NCBI RefSeq assembly: GCF_030813635.1
Contig: NZ_JAUSUM010000004.1
Span: 142,851 to 206,850, forward strand
From: Salibacterium salarium
GTDB lineage: Bacteria; Bacillota; Bacilli; Bacillales; Marinococcaceae
Direction: 5' to 3'
Length of the DNA stretch: 64,000 nt
Under the pieces are notes generated by a model, which had not been told where the DNA came from, made no database searches, and saw only the letters and a list, made by a program, of their open reading frames with translations. The position numbers and the translations under genes are program-made. Each line of letters starts with the position of its first letter. The stretch's first letter is position 1. Shown piece by piece: positions 16,746-25,408 of this stretch.

Positions 16746-17372
16746 CTAGGCAGAGATGAGTATAAATAGTGCGATGAAAATGAATAACAACCCCGTTAGA
16801 CCATTCATAGTTCTTTGAATAACTGGGATTAGTAACAAAGGACGCAGGATAGATATAAAAAAAGTATAAGTCACCATCCATAGAAATCCAATAAGTAAAA
16901 ACAAGGCACCTAATTGAATTAGCTCAAACGTGTAATTTTCTTCATTCGAGATAAATTGAGGAAAGTACCCCATAAAAAATATCACCACTTTCGGATTTAA
17001 AACATTTATGAGAAATGCTTGACCATACACTGCGGATGTTTTGTTATTATTAGGATGATGGTCAAGGGAATTCAGGAAATTGACTGGTTTAGTCATCGCA
17101 TGCTTTAGCGTGGTTCCTCCCACGTAAATTAAATATAATGCTCCACCCCATTTCAAAACGCCATATAAAATTGGGGACGCCTGGATGATAGTGGAAATTC
17201 CCAATACGACCAAAAGAATATGAATGAGGGCTCCGCTTAGTGTTCCAAAAAGGGTTATAATCCCTGCCTTTCTTCCTTTATTCAGTGTGTTATTGGTTAA
17301 CAAAATCATATCTGCTCCAGGGGAAATTAATAATCCAAACGATGCTACTGCAAATACTGGCAAGGTATCCAT
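16746..17372 (-). CDS. LysE-family amino-acid exporter
   Basis: 208 residues with six membrane spans. The LysE/RhtB signature is at the N-terminus: FGLLISPGADMILLTNNTLNKGRKAGIITLFGTLSGALIH, and the second conserved block is AFLINVLNPKVVIFFMGYFPQFI. ATG 17372 is preferred because GGAGGCGG lies 6 bases before it; the longer frame to 17396 would begin before that site. Such proteins export amino acids or small amines in exchange for protons. A LysR regulator is encoded divergently 115 bp away, as in the lysE/lysG pair, so induction by the exported substrate is likely (inference). Confidence 0.9.
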   Translation of the reverse strand: MDTLPVFAVASFGLLISPGADMILLTNNTLNKGRKAGIITLFGTLSGALIHILLVVLGISTIIQASPILYGVLKWGGALYLIYVGGTTLKHAMTKPVNFLNSLDHHPNNNKTSAVYGQAFLINVLNPKVVIFFMGYFPQFISNEENYTFELIQLGALFLLIGFLWMVTYTFFISILRPLLLIPVIQRTMNGLTGLLFIFIALFILISA

Positions 17373-17487
17373 ATCTGCCGCCTCCTGCTCTTTCATAGTC
17401 CTTTTTATTATAAATCAAGAGCATGGATGTTCGTTCACTGTGATAGGAATAGGGGATATTAGAATTTGTAATGGGAGGTGTGTTTTC

Positions 17488-18351
17488 TTGGAGATTCAAC
17501 AATTAACAATTTTTGAAAGGGTTGTGAAGGAAGGGAGTTTCTCAAAAGCAGCTCACAAATTAAACTATTCACAGTCCGCTATTACACAAAAGGTAAAACG
17601 CTTAGAAGAGGGCCTTGAAACGCAATTATTTCACCGGAATTCAACCGGAATCTCCCTTACGCAGGATGGAGAAAGATTTTTTAAATATACCCTTGAGGTT
17701 TTAGAAAAAACCAACGCTGTTATAACAGACATAAAATACAGCAAGGAAAACGTTTTACGGTTAAGAGTGGGCTGCACGGATATATTTAATGCTTCTTATC
17801 CTGATTTTACTGCAACGATGTTAGAAAAGAATAGAGAGCTGGACCTTACATTAGAATTGGCTTCCAGTGAAGAGCTGATAAAGCGATTGCTTAACCATAC
17901 ATTGGATGCAGCGATGGTAGACCATGACATTCAAAAAAAAGGATTGTATGAAGTCGGCCGATTCACGGATTTTATTGGGGTTGTCCATCATGAAAATGTC
18001 ATTATACGAGAATGGCCGGACGTAATAGAAAAAGAAGTATTGTTATTAAATCCTGACTGCTTGTATAGACAGAGAATGGATGAATTGCTCCATTATCACC
18101 ATTTTATATCTACTCCTGTTTATACGAAAATGGGCTCCATAGAAAGCATCTTAAGTTGTGTGAATGTTGATTTAGGAATTGCTGTTCTTCCGGAGAAAAC
18201 CTTTGAGCGTTCAAGAGATAAATACCAAAATATCGCTTTCACCCCTCTACCCATTTCTTACGGCAGTATTCATCATTTAATAGTAACAACAACATCTCTC
18301 AAAAAAGACAGCCGCAGTCTTTTAAAGAACCATATTGAACAATATGTATGA
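17488..18351 (+). CDS. LysR-family transcriptional regulator
   Basis: About 287 residues from TTG 17488 (GGGAGGTG lies 8 bases upstream; the open frame extends further back but overlaps the divergent gene without a start signal). The N-terminal winged helix is complete: IQQLTIFERVVKEGSFSKAAHKLNYSQSAITQKVKRLEE…LFHR, then a substrate-binding domain with LRVGCTDIFNA. The C-terminal half keeps periplasmic-binding folds (DAAMVDHDI, LNVDLGIAVLP-like). It is expected to sense the substrate of the divergent LysE exporter and to act at the 115-bp intergenic region. Confidence 0.9.
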   Translation: MEIQQLTIFERVVKEGSFSKAAHKLNYSQSAITQKVKRLEEGLETQLFHRNSTGISLTQDGERFFKYTLEVLEKTNAVITDIKYSKENVLRLRVGCTDIFNASYPDFTATMLEKNRELDLTLELASSEELIKRLLNHTLDAAMVDHDIQKKGLYEVGRFTDFIGVVHHENVIIREWPDVIEKEVLLLNPDCLYRQRMDELLHYHHFISTPVYTKMGSIESILSCVNVDLGIAVLPEKTFERSRDKYQNIAFTPLPISYGSIHHLIVTTTSLKKDSRSLLKNHIEQYV

Positions 18352-18499
18352 GGATGAGGGTGGGGCAGCGAGTAAGGCATTCACGTCCTCTTTCACTGGT
18401 AACTCAATGCACACAATCGTATGGTGAACAATACATTAGGCGTGGAAGGTCGTTATTTAGCATGTAGAGGAAAATTTAATGTATGGATTGGACCTTCCG

Positions 18500-18679
18500 T
18501 TCTTTTACTCATACCCATCATTTTGTAGAAGGACCTTGATGATAGATACATTGGAGTATACGTCCCCTTTTGGGCCAATTGGGGTTTTGGCTGACAACGT
18601 GTTTTTGGAGAAATATATGACAAATTTTATCACGTCCCGTGCAAAAGAACTAAAAAAGATAGCTGAAACTATCACGTAG
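18500..18679 (+). pseudogene. SRPBCC-family protein, C-terminal remnant
   Basis: The readable sequence is THTHHFVEG followed after a frame change by LMIDTLEYTSPFGPIGVLADNVFLEKYMTNFITSRAKELKKIAE. The H.H.F…G..M.D…Y..P.G..G.lAd..fl..y…F…R pattern is that of SRPBCC (polyketide-cyclase/START-like) proteins such as the YndB/cyclase group. The N-terminal two thirds are missing and the frame shifts near 18530. The 150 bp upstream (18352-18500) contain nothing recognisable. Confidence 0.65.
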
Positions 18680-18749
18680 TATATATATCTAGTGAATCTA
18701 AGGAGCTACTGGGCCTTACTCCATGGAAACGAATTCCCTTATAAAGAAA

Positions 18750-18785
18750 AAAGTACAGTTCTCCTTTCTATAAGAACTGTACTTT
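18750..18785 (-). terminator. Strong hairpin terminator for the minus-strand SRPBCC remnant
   Basis: AAAGTACAGTTCT (18750-18762) pairs perfectly over 13 bp with AGAACTGTACTTT (18773-18785), loop 10 nt. Read on the minus strand it is followed by TTTTTTCTTT, so it serves the gene remnant at 18795-19130. Confidence 0.8.
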
Positions 18786-18794
18786 GGATACTTT

Positions 18795-19130
18795 TTACTG
18801 AGTGTTCTCCAAGTAATCCTCCAGACAATTCCAGGTGCTAATCATGCCGTCGATAACTCCCATGTCAAGCACTTGCTTCAACTGCTCTTCGGTTGGAAAT
18901 TGGGTGCGGCTGATCAGCTTCGTCTTCCCGTTAAGCTCTTCAAAGTGCAGGGTCACGAGCACCTGGGGCATATTTTCAAGGGTGTTGCCCTCTTTGTCTG
19001 AGAAAACATCCGTATATACCAGTTTTTCCGGTTCCGTAATTTCATGATAGATAGCTTTGTTCCAGGATTCTTCTCCGTCCTCGGAGCGCATGCAATAGTG
19101 CCAGACACCGTCCGGCCGTACGTCAGAGGA
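18795..19130 (-). pseudogene. SRPBCC/AHSA1-like protein, N-terminally truncated
   Basis: The minus frame reads VRPDGVWHYCMRSEDGEESWNKAIYHEITEPEKLVYTDVFSDKEGN and ends at 18795 with a typical C-terminal helix (GVIDGMISTWNCLEDYLE). This is the AHSA1/activator-of-Hsp90-like branch of the SRPBCC fold, ligand-binding helix-grip proteins. About 50 N-terminal residues that make the first strand and helices are absent. An ATG at 19091 lacks a ribosome binding site. It is the second SRPBCC remnant within 600 bp, but the two are from different subfamilies. Confidence 0.75.
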
Positions 19131-19459
19131 ATTATATTACTTTTTAACCAATTTATACTACTAGGCAAATCTTAAGTAGAAGTCAGCAGACGGGGGAATC
19201 GGTCGACTCCACGAACAGGCCACTGAAGCTGCTTCTATCGAAAACATTCTGTATTACGAAGACAGGAGAAACTAGATAAAAATTTACTCCATCGTTTAGC
19301 CACGGAGGTTGCATGGAACATTATTTTAAATAAAGTTTCCGGGGCTAGGAATTCTTTTTAGATAGTTAAATACTCGTATATCGAATCATATGATATTAGG
19401 TAAAACAATTCCTAAATAATTTACTAAATATCATTGACTTGTTTACGAAATGATTTTAC
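19131..19459. other. Intergenic stretch before the galactoside operon, no gene
   Basis: Mostly AT-rich, with a more coding-like patch at 19190-19320 (…CGACTCCACGAACAGGCCACTGAAG…) that could be an old gene scrap but gives no recognisable protein in any frame. The distal 60 bp are the promoter region of the solute-binding protein gene. Confidence 0.4.
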
Positions 19460-19482
19460 TATAATTATTGAAAGGGCTTTCA
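19460..19482 (+). promoter_or_regulatory. -10 box and LacI/CcpA-type operator of the galactoside operon
   Basis: TATAAT at 19460-19465 is followed at 19469-19482 by TGAAAGGGCTTTCA, a 14-bp palindrome except for its central GG. It differs by one central base from the catabolite-responsive consensus shape TGAAAGCGCTTTCA. It lies at the transcription start, where a repressor would block initiation. It could be bound by CcpA or by the LacI-family regulator encoded in the operon. Confidence 0.7.
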
Positions 19483-19507
19483 TAATCATGAGGGGGGCGA
19501 ATTTAAT

Positions 19508-20791
19508 ATGAAAAAATTGATACTGGTTTTATCGACATTGGCGGTGGTCTTGGCGGCGTGCAGTGGCGGAGAAAGTTCAAGTTCAGAAGGTGATGGCGGT
19601 GGTGATTCTACTCAGACTCTGACTGCCTGGGCATGGAATATTAACATCCCAGTGATGGAGGAAGCAGCAGAACGGTTCGCTGAAGAAAATCCAGGATTCG
19701 AGCTGGATATTAGGGAACAAGGTACGCCGGATGTTTATGAACAGATAACCACAGGTCTTCAAGCGCAGGGTGATGGTCTTCCGGATATTATGCTGATTGA
19801 AGACGATCGTGTACAGGGGTACTTAAATAATTTTTCGGATGCCTTTCTTGCTCTAGATGATTATGGATTTGCTGAAGATCACAGTGATAAGTTTCCTGAA
19901 TTTAAAAATGAGCTGTTGAGTTTAGATGGAAGCACCTATGGAATGCCTTTTGATGCGGGTCCGGGCGGCGTTTTCTACCGGACGGATTTGTTTGAAGAAG
20001 CTGGGATTAATGCTGATGAAATCGAAACATGGGATGATTTTATCGAAGCAGGACACGTTCTTCGCGATGAACTTGATGTGGCGATGACAGGTATTGATAT
20101 AAATAATGACGACGGTGTCTACCGTATGATGCTGAATCAACAGGAAACTTTCTATTTTGATGAGGAAGATAACATTAATTTAACATCCGACGAATCCATT
20201 CGGGCGATGGAAGTTGTTCAGACGCTTGATGAAGAAGGGTTGAATGAGAATCTAGTCGGCTGGGATGCCTGGCTTGCCGGTCTGGCTGATGGGGAAGTTG
20301 CTACGGCACCAAGTGGAGCATGGCTCACTGGTTCGTTGACAGAACAGGCACCGGATCTTGAAGGAAAATGGGGCGTGTTCCCTCTGCCTGCTTTTGAAGA
20401 AGGCGGCAACCGGGCTGCGAACCTTGGAGGAAGTAATTTTATGATTAATGCCGATACGGAGAATCCAGATCTGGCGTATGAATTTATGGAGTTCTTTTCC
20501 ACCTCTGAAGACGTACAGCTGACAGCAATGGAAGGCGGTCTGTTTCCATCTCTAAATACGATTTACGATGAAGAGGCGTTTACCGAGTCGGTTGCTTATT
20601 TCGGCGATCAGCAGATTTGGGATATGTTTGCCGGCATGATGGATGAGATTCCACCCGCCAATTATACTGGTGATTATAGTATAGCCCGTGATGAAGCGGA
20701 AACAGCGCAGTCCGAAGTAGCAGAGGGAAATGATGTGCAGGAAGCGCTTGAAAATGCAGAAGACCGTCTCTCGAACCGCATTAATAATTAA
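19508..20791 (+). CDS. Sugar ABC transporter substrate-binding lipoprotein (family 1)
   Basis: 427 residues: signal MKKLILVLSTLAVVLAAC with lipobox Cys18, a Ser/Gly-rich acidic linker, then a family 1 extracellular solute-binding domain. Recognisable pieces are LTAWAWNINIPVMEEAAERF, FSDAFLALDDYGF, GMPFDAGPGGVFYRTDLFEEAG, GEVATAPSGAWLTGSL and GKWGVFPLPAFEEGGNRAANLGGS. AGGGGGGCG stands before ATG 19508. First gene of the operon, under the palindromic operator just upstream. The neighbouring GH35 and GH36 enzymes point to a galactose-containing oligosaccharide or glycoside as ligand. Extremely acidic, as expected for an exported protein of a halophile. Confidence 0.92.
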   Translation: MKKLILVLSTLAVVLAACSGGESSSSEGDGGGDSTQTLTAWAWNINIPVMEEAAERFAEENPGFELDIREQGTPDVYEQITTGLQAQGDGLPDIMLIEDDRVQGYLNNFSDAFLALDDYGFAEDHSDKFPEFKNELLSLDGSTYGMPFDAGPGGVFYRTDLFEEAGINADEIETWDDFIEAGHVLRDELDVAMTGIDINNDDGVYRMMLNQQETFYFDEEDNINLTSDESIRAMEVVQTLDEEGLNENLVGWDAWLAGLADGEVATAPSGAWLTGSLTEQAPDLEGKWGVFPLPAFEEGGNRAANLGGSNFMINADTENPDLAYEFMEFFSTSEDVQLTAMEGGLFPSLNTIYDEEAFTESVAYFGDQQIWDMFAGMMDEIPPANYTGDYSIARDEAETAQSEVAEGNDVQEALENAEDRLSNRINN

Positions 20792-20866
20792 GGGACCAAC
20801 ATAAAGGGCGTGTTCTTTCGTCCTTTATGTTCTCCTATTCCGCATTCAGTGTAAAAGGTTGGGTGA

Positions 20867-21721
20867 ATGATGAAACAGACAAAAGCTCCCTATTTTTTTA
20901 TTGCACCTGCAGTGATATTGTTTTTGATCTTTACGGCTTATCCGATTATTGCCTCTCTCTATTTAAGTTTTCACCAGAAAGAAGATGGGGCGTACACTTT
21001 TGCAGGGTTATCCAATTATACTCGTCTTTTAAATGACAGTATTTTTTGGACCGCTTTATCCAATACGTTCATTATATTTATTTTACAAGTGCCGCTTATG
21101 CTTATGCTTGCGATAATTCTTGCCAGTGTATTGAATAGTCAGCTGCTGAAGCTTAAAGCGCTGTTCCGGGTTTCTTTTTTCCTTCCCGCAGTGACGTCAC
21201 TTGTAGCATACTCTTTATTATTTTCTATTATGATGCAGAATAACGGACTGTTTAATGAACTGCTCGGTTATATTGGTATAGATGGCATACCGTGGCTGTC
21301 TGATTCCGTTTGGGCAAAATTTTCGATTGTAATGGCTATGACATGGCGCTGGGTCGGATACAACATGATTATTTTCCTGGCCGGGTTACAGAATATTCCT
21401 GAAGAGATGTATGAGGCTGCTGCCATTGACGGTGCGGGAAAAATCCGACAGTTCTTTTCTATCACTGTTCCAAGTTTGAAACCTATCATTCTATTTGCGG
21501 GGATTCTCTCCACAATCGGAACGCTGCAGCTTTTTGATGAACCATTTAACCTGACTGGCGGCGGTCCTGGGAATTCTACCATGACCCTTGGCCTCTATAT
21601 TTACGAAAACGGCTTCGAATATTTTGATTTCAGCTATGGCAGTGCTGTCGCCTATGTTGTAGTTGTTTTGGTGGCAATCCTTTCCTATGGCCAATTTAAA
21701 TTCACGGGGGATAAATCATGA
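20867..21721 (+). CDS. Sugar ABC transporter permease, MalF/UgpA type
   Basis: 284 residues with six spans, beginning KAPYFFIAPAVILFLIFTAYPIIASLYLSF, the standard start of the first permease in carbohydrate importers. The EAA loop reads EEMYEAAAIDGAGKIRQFFSITVPSLKP. LTGGGPGNSTMTLGLYIYENGF is the conserved periplasmic block of this class. It pairs with the next gene, with which it overlaps by four bases (ATGA). A 75-bp gap separates it from the binding-protein gene, containing a GGGACC…GGTCC-free but hairpin-like AAGGGCGTG…CCTTTATG stretch. No ATP-binding subunit is encoded here, so a shared MsmX-type ATPase is probably used. Confidence 0.93.
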   Translation: MMKQTKAPYFFIAPAVILFLIFTAYPIIASLYLSFHQKEDGAYTFAGLSNYTRLLNDSIFWTALSNTFIIFILQVPLMLMLAIILASVLNSQLLKLKALFRVSFFLPAVTSLVAYSLLFSIMMQNNGLFNELLGYIGIDGIPWLSDSVWAKFSIVMAMTWRWVGYNMIIFLAGLQNIPEEMYEAAAIDGAGKIRQFFSITVPSLKPIILFAGILSTIGTLQLFDEPFNLTGGGPGNSTMTLGLYIYENGFEYFDFSYGSAVAYVVVVLVAILSYGQFKFTGDKS

Positions 21722-22551
21722 GACAGTCCACTACGAAGCGATTTCTAGGAAAACTGGGCATGTATACATTGTTAACCATATTTTTGATTATTTCCGTTTT
21801 TCCGTTTTATTGGATGCTTGTTGGCTCGACGAATCCTTCGGATAAAATGATCTCAAGTCCGCCTACACTCACGTTCGGTGGTCAGTTCATGGAGAATCTG
21901 GTGAATCTGAATAACACGGTGGGTATCTGGCGTGTGATGTTCAATTCGCTTTTTGTTGCCGGTTTGTACGTGGTAATTGCTTTAATAGTGAGCACGGCAG
22001 CCGCCTACGCCTTTGCAAAGTTTCAATTTAAAGGGCGGAACACGATTTTTATTATCATGATACTGTCTATGATGATTCCATATCAGGCGACAATCATCCC
22101 TTTGTTTCAAATGATGTCTGCTTACGGGCTTTTGGATACGTATTTTGCGCTGATTGCGCCGCAGTTGTGTTATCCGTTTGCCATTTTTCTTATGAGGCAG
22201 AACTTTTTGGCCTTTCCAGATTCGTTATTGGAATCAGCTCGATTGGATGGAGCACACGAGTTTAAAATTTTTACAAAAATAGTGCTGCCATCCATGAAAC
22301 CGGCTCTTGCGGCGACTTCTATCTTTTTGTTTATGTACCAGTGGAATAACTTTATGTGGCCGCTTGTAGCGATACGTACGGAAGAAATGTACACATTCCC
22401 GGTAGCGCTGTCTACGTTGAACGGGGTTTCTTATACAGACTATGGTCAGATGATGATGGGAATCTCTTTAGCAACTATACCAATTATTATTGTATTTCTT
22501 ATACTGCAGAAGCATTTTATTTCTGGAATGTTAGGAAGTGCTGTGAAGTAG
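21718..22551 (+). CDS. Sugar ABC transporter permease, MalG/UgpE type
   Basis: 277 residues, six spans. The N-terminus (LGMYTLLTIFLIISVFPFYWMLVGSTNPSDKM) and the EAA loop ESARLDGAHEFKIFTKIVLPSMKPALAA are those of the second permease of MalFG-like importers; the C-terminal block QWNNFMWPLVAIRTEEMYTFPVAL is also characteristic. The start codon overlaps the stop of the first permease. Together with the lipoprotein and a missing ATPase it forms a CUT1-family importer for a galactoside. Confidence 0.93.
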   Translation: MRQSTTKRFLGKLGMYTLLTIFLIISVFPFYWMLVGSTNPSDKMISSPPTLTFGGQFMENLVNLNNTVGIWRVMFNSLFVAGLYVVIALIVSTAAAYAFAKFQFKGRNTIFIIMILSMMIPYQATIIPLFQMMSAYGLLDTYFALIAPQLCYPFAIFLMRQNFLAFPDSLLESARLDGAHEFKIFTKIVLPSMKPALAATSIFLFMYQWNNFMWPLVAIRTEEMYTFPVALSTLNGVSYTDYGQMMMGISLATIPIIIVFLILQKHFISGMLGSAVK

Positions 22552-22567
22552 AAAGGAAGTTTGATCG

Positions 22568-24292
22568 ATGCTTGAAACAAAAGAAGGAAGTTTGTACTTA
22601 AATGGGAAGCCCTTCCGGATAATATCCGGAAGCATTCACTATTTCCGCATCGTGGAAGGACATTGGCGGAACCGTCTGAAAAAATTAAAAGCAGGTGGGT
22701 TCAATACGGTAGAAACGTATATACCGTGGAACTTTCACGAGCCGAAAAAAGGAATGATTACCTTTGGAGGGATGCGCAATATAGAAGGATTCATTCAGCT
22801 GGCTGACGAACTCGGCTTGTACGTTATTTTGCGTCCCTCGCCTTATATTTGTGCAGAATGGGAGATGGGCGGACTTCCCGCATGGCTGTTGAAAGACTCC
22901 GGGCTTCACTTCCGTTGCTCAGATCCAGTATTTTTATTACATTTAGAGGAGTATTATGATCACTTGCTTCCGGTATTGAAGAAATATCAGTACTCCGAGG
23001 GCGGACCGGTGATCGCGTTTCAAATAGAGAATGAGTACGGAGCGTATGGGGATGACAAAGCATATTTAGAGGCAATCCGTTGCATGTATCATGAGCATGG
23101 TATCCGGGAGCTGCTGTTTACTTCAGACGGGCCGGATATGATAAAACCGGGTTCTCTTCGTGATGAGTGGACAACATTGAATTTCGGTTCTCGTCCGGAA
23201 GAAGCGTTTCAGGAGCTGGAGAAGTGGAAACCCGGAGAAGCCCGCATGTGTATGGAATACTGGATTGGCTGGTTTGATGCTTGGGGGCATCCGCATCATA
23301 CCCGCGACGCGGAAAGCACCGGCGACGTATTGAAACGGATGTTGAAGCAGGATGCATCCGTAAATTTTTACATGTTTCACGGTGGCACCAATTTTCAGTT
23401 TTATAACGGAGCAAATCACTATGAGACATACGAGCCGACGATTACGAGCTATGATTATGATGCGCTGCTGACCGAGTCTGGAGAGATTACTGAAAAGTTC
23501 AGAACGGTACAGCATATTTTGGAGGGAGAAGGACAGGCAGTCGAAAAGGTTTCGGAAGAAAAGCCTGCGCGGCTTTCGGAGCGTAAGGTCGAACTGACAC
23601 AATCCGTCAGTCTGTTTGATACCATTGACACCATTTCAACACGGAAAACAAATGTATTTCCGCTATCCATGGAAGAATTAGACCAGTCTTACGGATTTGT
23701 GCTTTATCGAACAACATTTGAAGGAAAGGGAATATTTTCGGTAGAACTGGATGCCATTCAGGACCGCGCCTTTCTGTATATTAACGGAGTTTATCAATAT
23801 ACTTACTACCGAAATGATACAAAAAAAGTGGTGGACCTCTTTTTTTCAGAGGAGAGCAATACGCTCGAAATCTTTATAGAGAATATGGGAAGAGTCAACT
23901 ATGGAAAATATTTATCCGAGAGAAAAGGGCTTATTCAAAACGTATGGATTGGAAACAGGTATACGTTTGACTGGGAAATGTACTCCATTGAGCTGGAAGA
24001 TCCCGTGCTGGACTTTCAACATCAGAAAGATGCACGATTCCCGAAATTTTTTGAAGGGAGCTTTTCAGTGGAGACACCTGCTGACACCTTTGTCCGGTTA
24101 GACGGATGGAAAAAGGGAAATGTCTTGATTAATGGGTTCAACCTGGGGCGCTACTGGGAAATAGGCCCTCAAAAAACCTTGTATCTTCCTGGTCCATTGC
24201 TGCAGGAAGGGGATAATAAAATACAGGTTTTAGAATTGGAAGGACATTCTACACCATCGCTGTCCCTCGTCCCCGAGCCGGATATCGGATAA
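22568..24292 (+). CDS. Beta-galactosidase, glycoside hydrolase family 35
   Basis: 574 residues without signal peptide, so cytoplasmic. GH35 hallmarks: FRIISGSIHYFRI near the start, WNFHEPK, GGLPAWLL, the acid/base region FQIENEYGAYG (Glu156 expected) and the nucleophile region CMEYWIGWFDAWG (Glu229 expected), then FYMFHGGTNF(Q/G)F. The C-terminal third holds beta-sandwich/jelly-roll domains (GYFVLY-like …DRAFLYINGVYQ, VLINGFNLGRYW.IGPQKTLYLPGPLL) typical of the family. It cleaves terminal beta-linked galactose from imported oligosaccharides. It lies 16 bp after the second permease with a GAAAGGAAG ribosome binding site. Confidence 0.94.
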   Translation: MLETKEGSLYLNGKPFRIISGSIHYFRIVEGHWRNRLKKLKAGGFNTVETYIPWNFHEPKKGMITFGGMRNIEGFIQLADELGLYVILRPSPYICAEWEMGGLPAWLLKDSGLHFRCSDPVFLLHLEEYYDHLLPVLKKYQYSEGGPVIAFQIENEYGAYGDDKAYLEAIRCMYHEHGIRELLFTSDGPDMIKPGSLRDEWTTLNFGSRPEEAFQELEKWKPGEARMCMEYWIGWFDAWGHPHHTRDAESTGDVLKRMLKQDASVNFYMFHGGTNFQFYNGANHYETYEPTITSYDYDALLTESGEITEKFRTVQHILEGEGQAVEKVSEEKPARLSERKVELTQSVSLFDTIDTISTRKTNVFPLSMEELDQSYGFVLYRTTFEGKGIFSVELDAIQDRAFLYINGVYQYTYYRNDTKKVVDLFFSEESNTLEIFIENMGRVNYGKYLSERKGLIQNVWIGNRYTFDWEMYSIELEDPVLDFQHQKDARFPKFFEGSFSVETPADTFVRLDGWKKGNVLINGFNLGRYWEIGPQKTLYLPGPLLQEGDNKIQVLELEGHSTPSLSLVPEPDIG

Positions 24293-24318
24293 ATGTTGGG
24301 GCATGGAAAGGAGAAAAC

Positions 24319-25302
24319 ATGGCTACGATCAAAGAAATTGCAAACCGAGCAGGGGTATCCCCCTCCACCGTATCAAGGGTACTTAACTATGATAAAGCTT
24401 TATCGGTGGCAGATAATACTAAGAAAAAAATATTTGAAGCTGCAGAAGAACTTTCTTACCATAAAGTCCGCGGAAAAAAAACAGAGATTTGTAAAATTGC
24501 TTTTTTGCATTGGGTGAATGATCAGGAAGAGCTCGATGATATTTATTACATGGCTATCCGCTTTGGTATTGAAAAAAGAGCCGACATGTCGAATGTGACA
24601 TTGGTGAAGTATAGGGAAGACGAATTGGAACAAATTGAAACAGATGTGGAAGGGATCATTGCGGTCGGCCACTTTAATCAAGATCAGGTTCGAGCCTTGA
24701 AAAAGTTGGAGAAAAAGATAGTGTTTGTAGATTCAAATCCCGATGAAACAGCATCCGACGCCGTTTTGGTAGATTTCGAGCGTATTTCTAAAATGATTAT
24801 CGATCACTACGTGAAACAGGGATACATAGAAATTGGGTTTATCGGCGGCTATGAAACATTCAAAGATACGACGGAACCGATGACAGATTTAAGGGAGCGG
24901 TATTACAGATCTTATATGGCTGAACTCGACCTGCTCCAAGAGAAGTTCATTTTTGTCTCCGATTTTTCCGTAGACTCCGGGTACCAGCAGATGAAAAAAG
25001 CAATACGCACGCTGGGGGAAGAGCTCCCGGGTGCCTTTTATGTAGCGAATGATCCGATGGCTGTCGGTTGTCTGCGTGCCCTGCATGAATCGGGTATAAA
25101 AGTTCCTGATGACGTCAGCCTGATCGGAGTGAATGATATCACGGTTTCGAAATATCTCTTTCCTCCGCTCAGCTCCGTTAAAATTTATACCGAGCTCATG
25201 GGGGAAACGGCAGTAGATCTTGCACTGGAGCGCATCCAGGAAGAACGGAAGGTTCCGAAGAAAGTGTATTTGAGTAGTGAATTAAAGATCCGGCAATCTT
25301 AA
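24319..25302 (+). CDS. LacI-family transcriptional repressor of the galactoside operon
   Basis: 327 residues. The helix-turn-helix and hinge helix are complete: MATIKEIANRAGVSPSTVSRVLNYD…LSVADNTKKKIFEAAEELSY. The effector domain has GIIAVGHF, VDSNPDE, FIGGYE, and AFYVANDPMAVGCLRALHESGIKVPDDVSLIGVND near the C-terminus. The pattern resembles GalR/GanR-like regulators of galactoside genes (MDLRERYYRSYM motif). It lies inside the operon, so repression would be autoregulated; the palindromic operator at 19469-19482 is the obvious candidate target. GGAAAGGAG precedes the ATG. Confidence 0.92.
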   Translation: MATIKEIANRAGVSPSTVSRVLNYDKALSVADNTKKKIFEAAEELSYHKVRGKKTEICKIAFLHWVNDQEELDDIYYMAIRFGIEKRADMSNVTLVKYREDELEQIETDVEGIIAVGHFNQDQVRALKKLEKKIVFVDSNPDETASDAVLVDFERISKMIIDHYVKQGYIEIGFIGGYETFKDTTEPMTDLRERYYRSYMAELDLLQEKFIFVSDFSVDSGYQQMKKAIRTLGEELPGAFYVANDPMAVGCLRALHESGIKVPDDVSLIGVNDITVSKYLFPPLSSVKIYTELMGETAVDLALERIQEERKVPKKVYLSSELKIRQS

Positions 25303-25408
25303 AAAAATAACACGCGAGTAGAGCAAAGAGGATCGCACAAGGAATATTTTCAGGAGCGGATGATGCTGGCGGCAGAGGATCGAATAGAATAACAGGAGAT
25401 GGAGCTAA

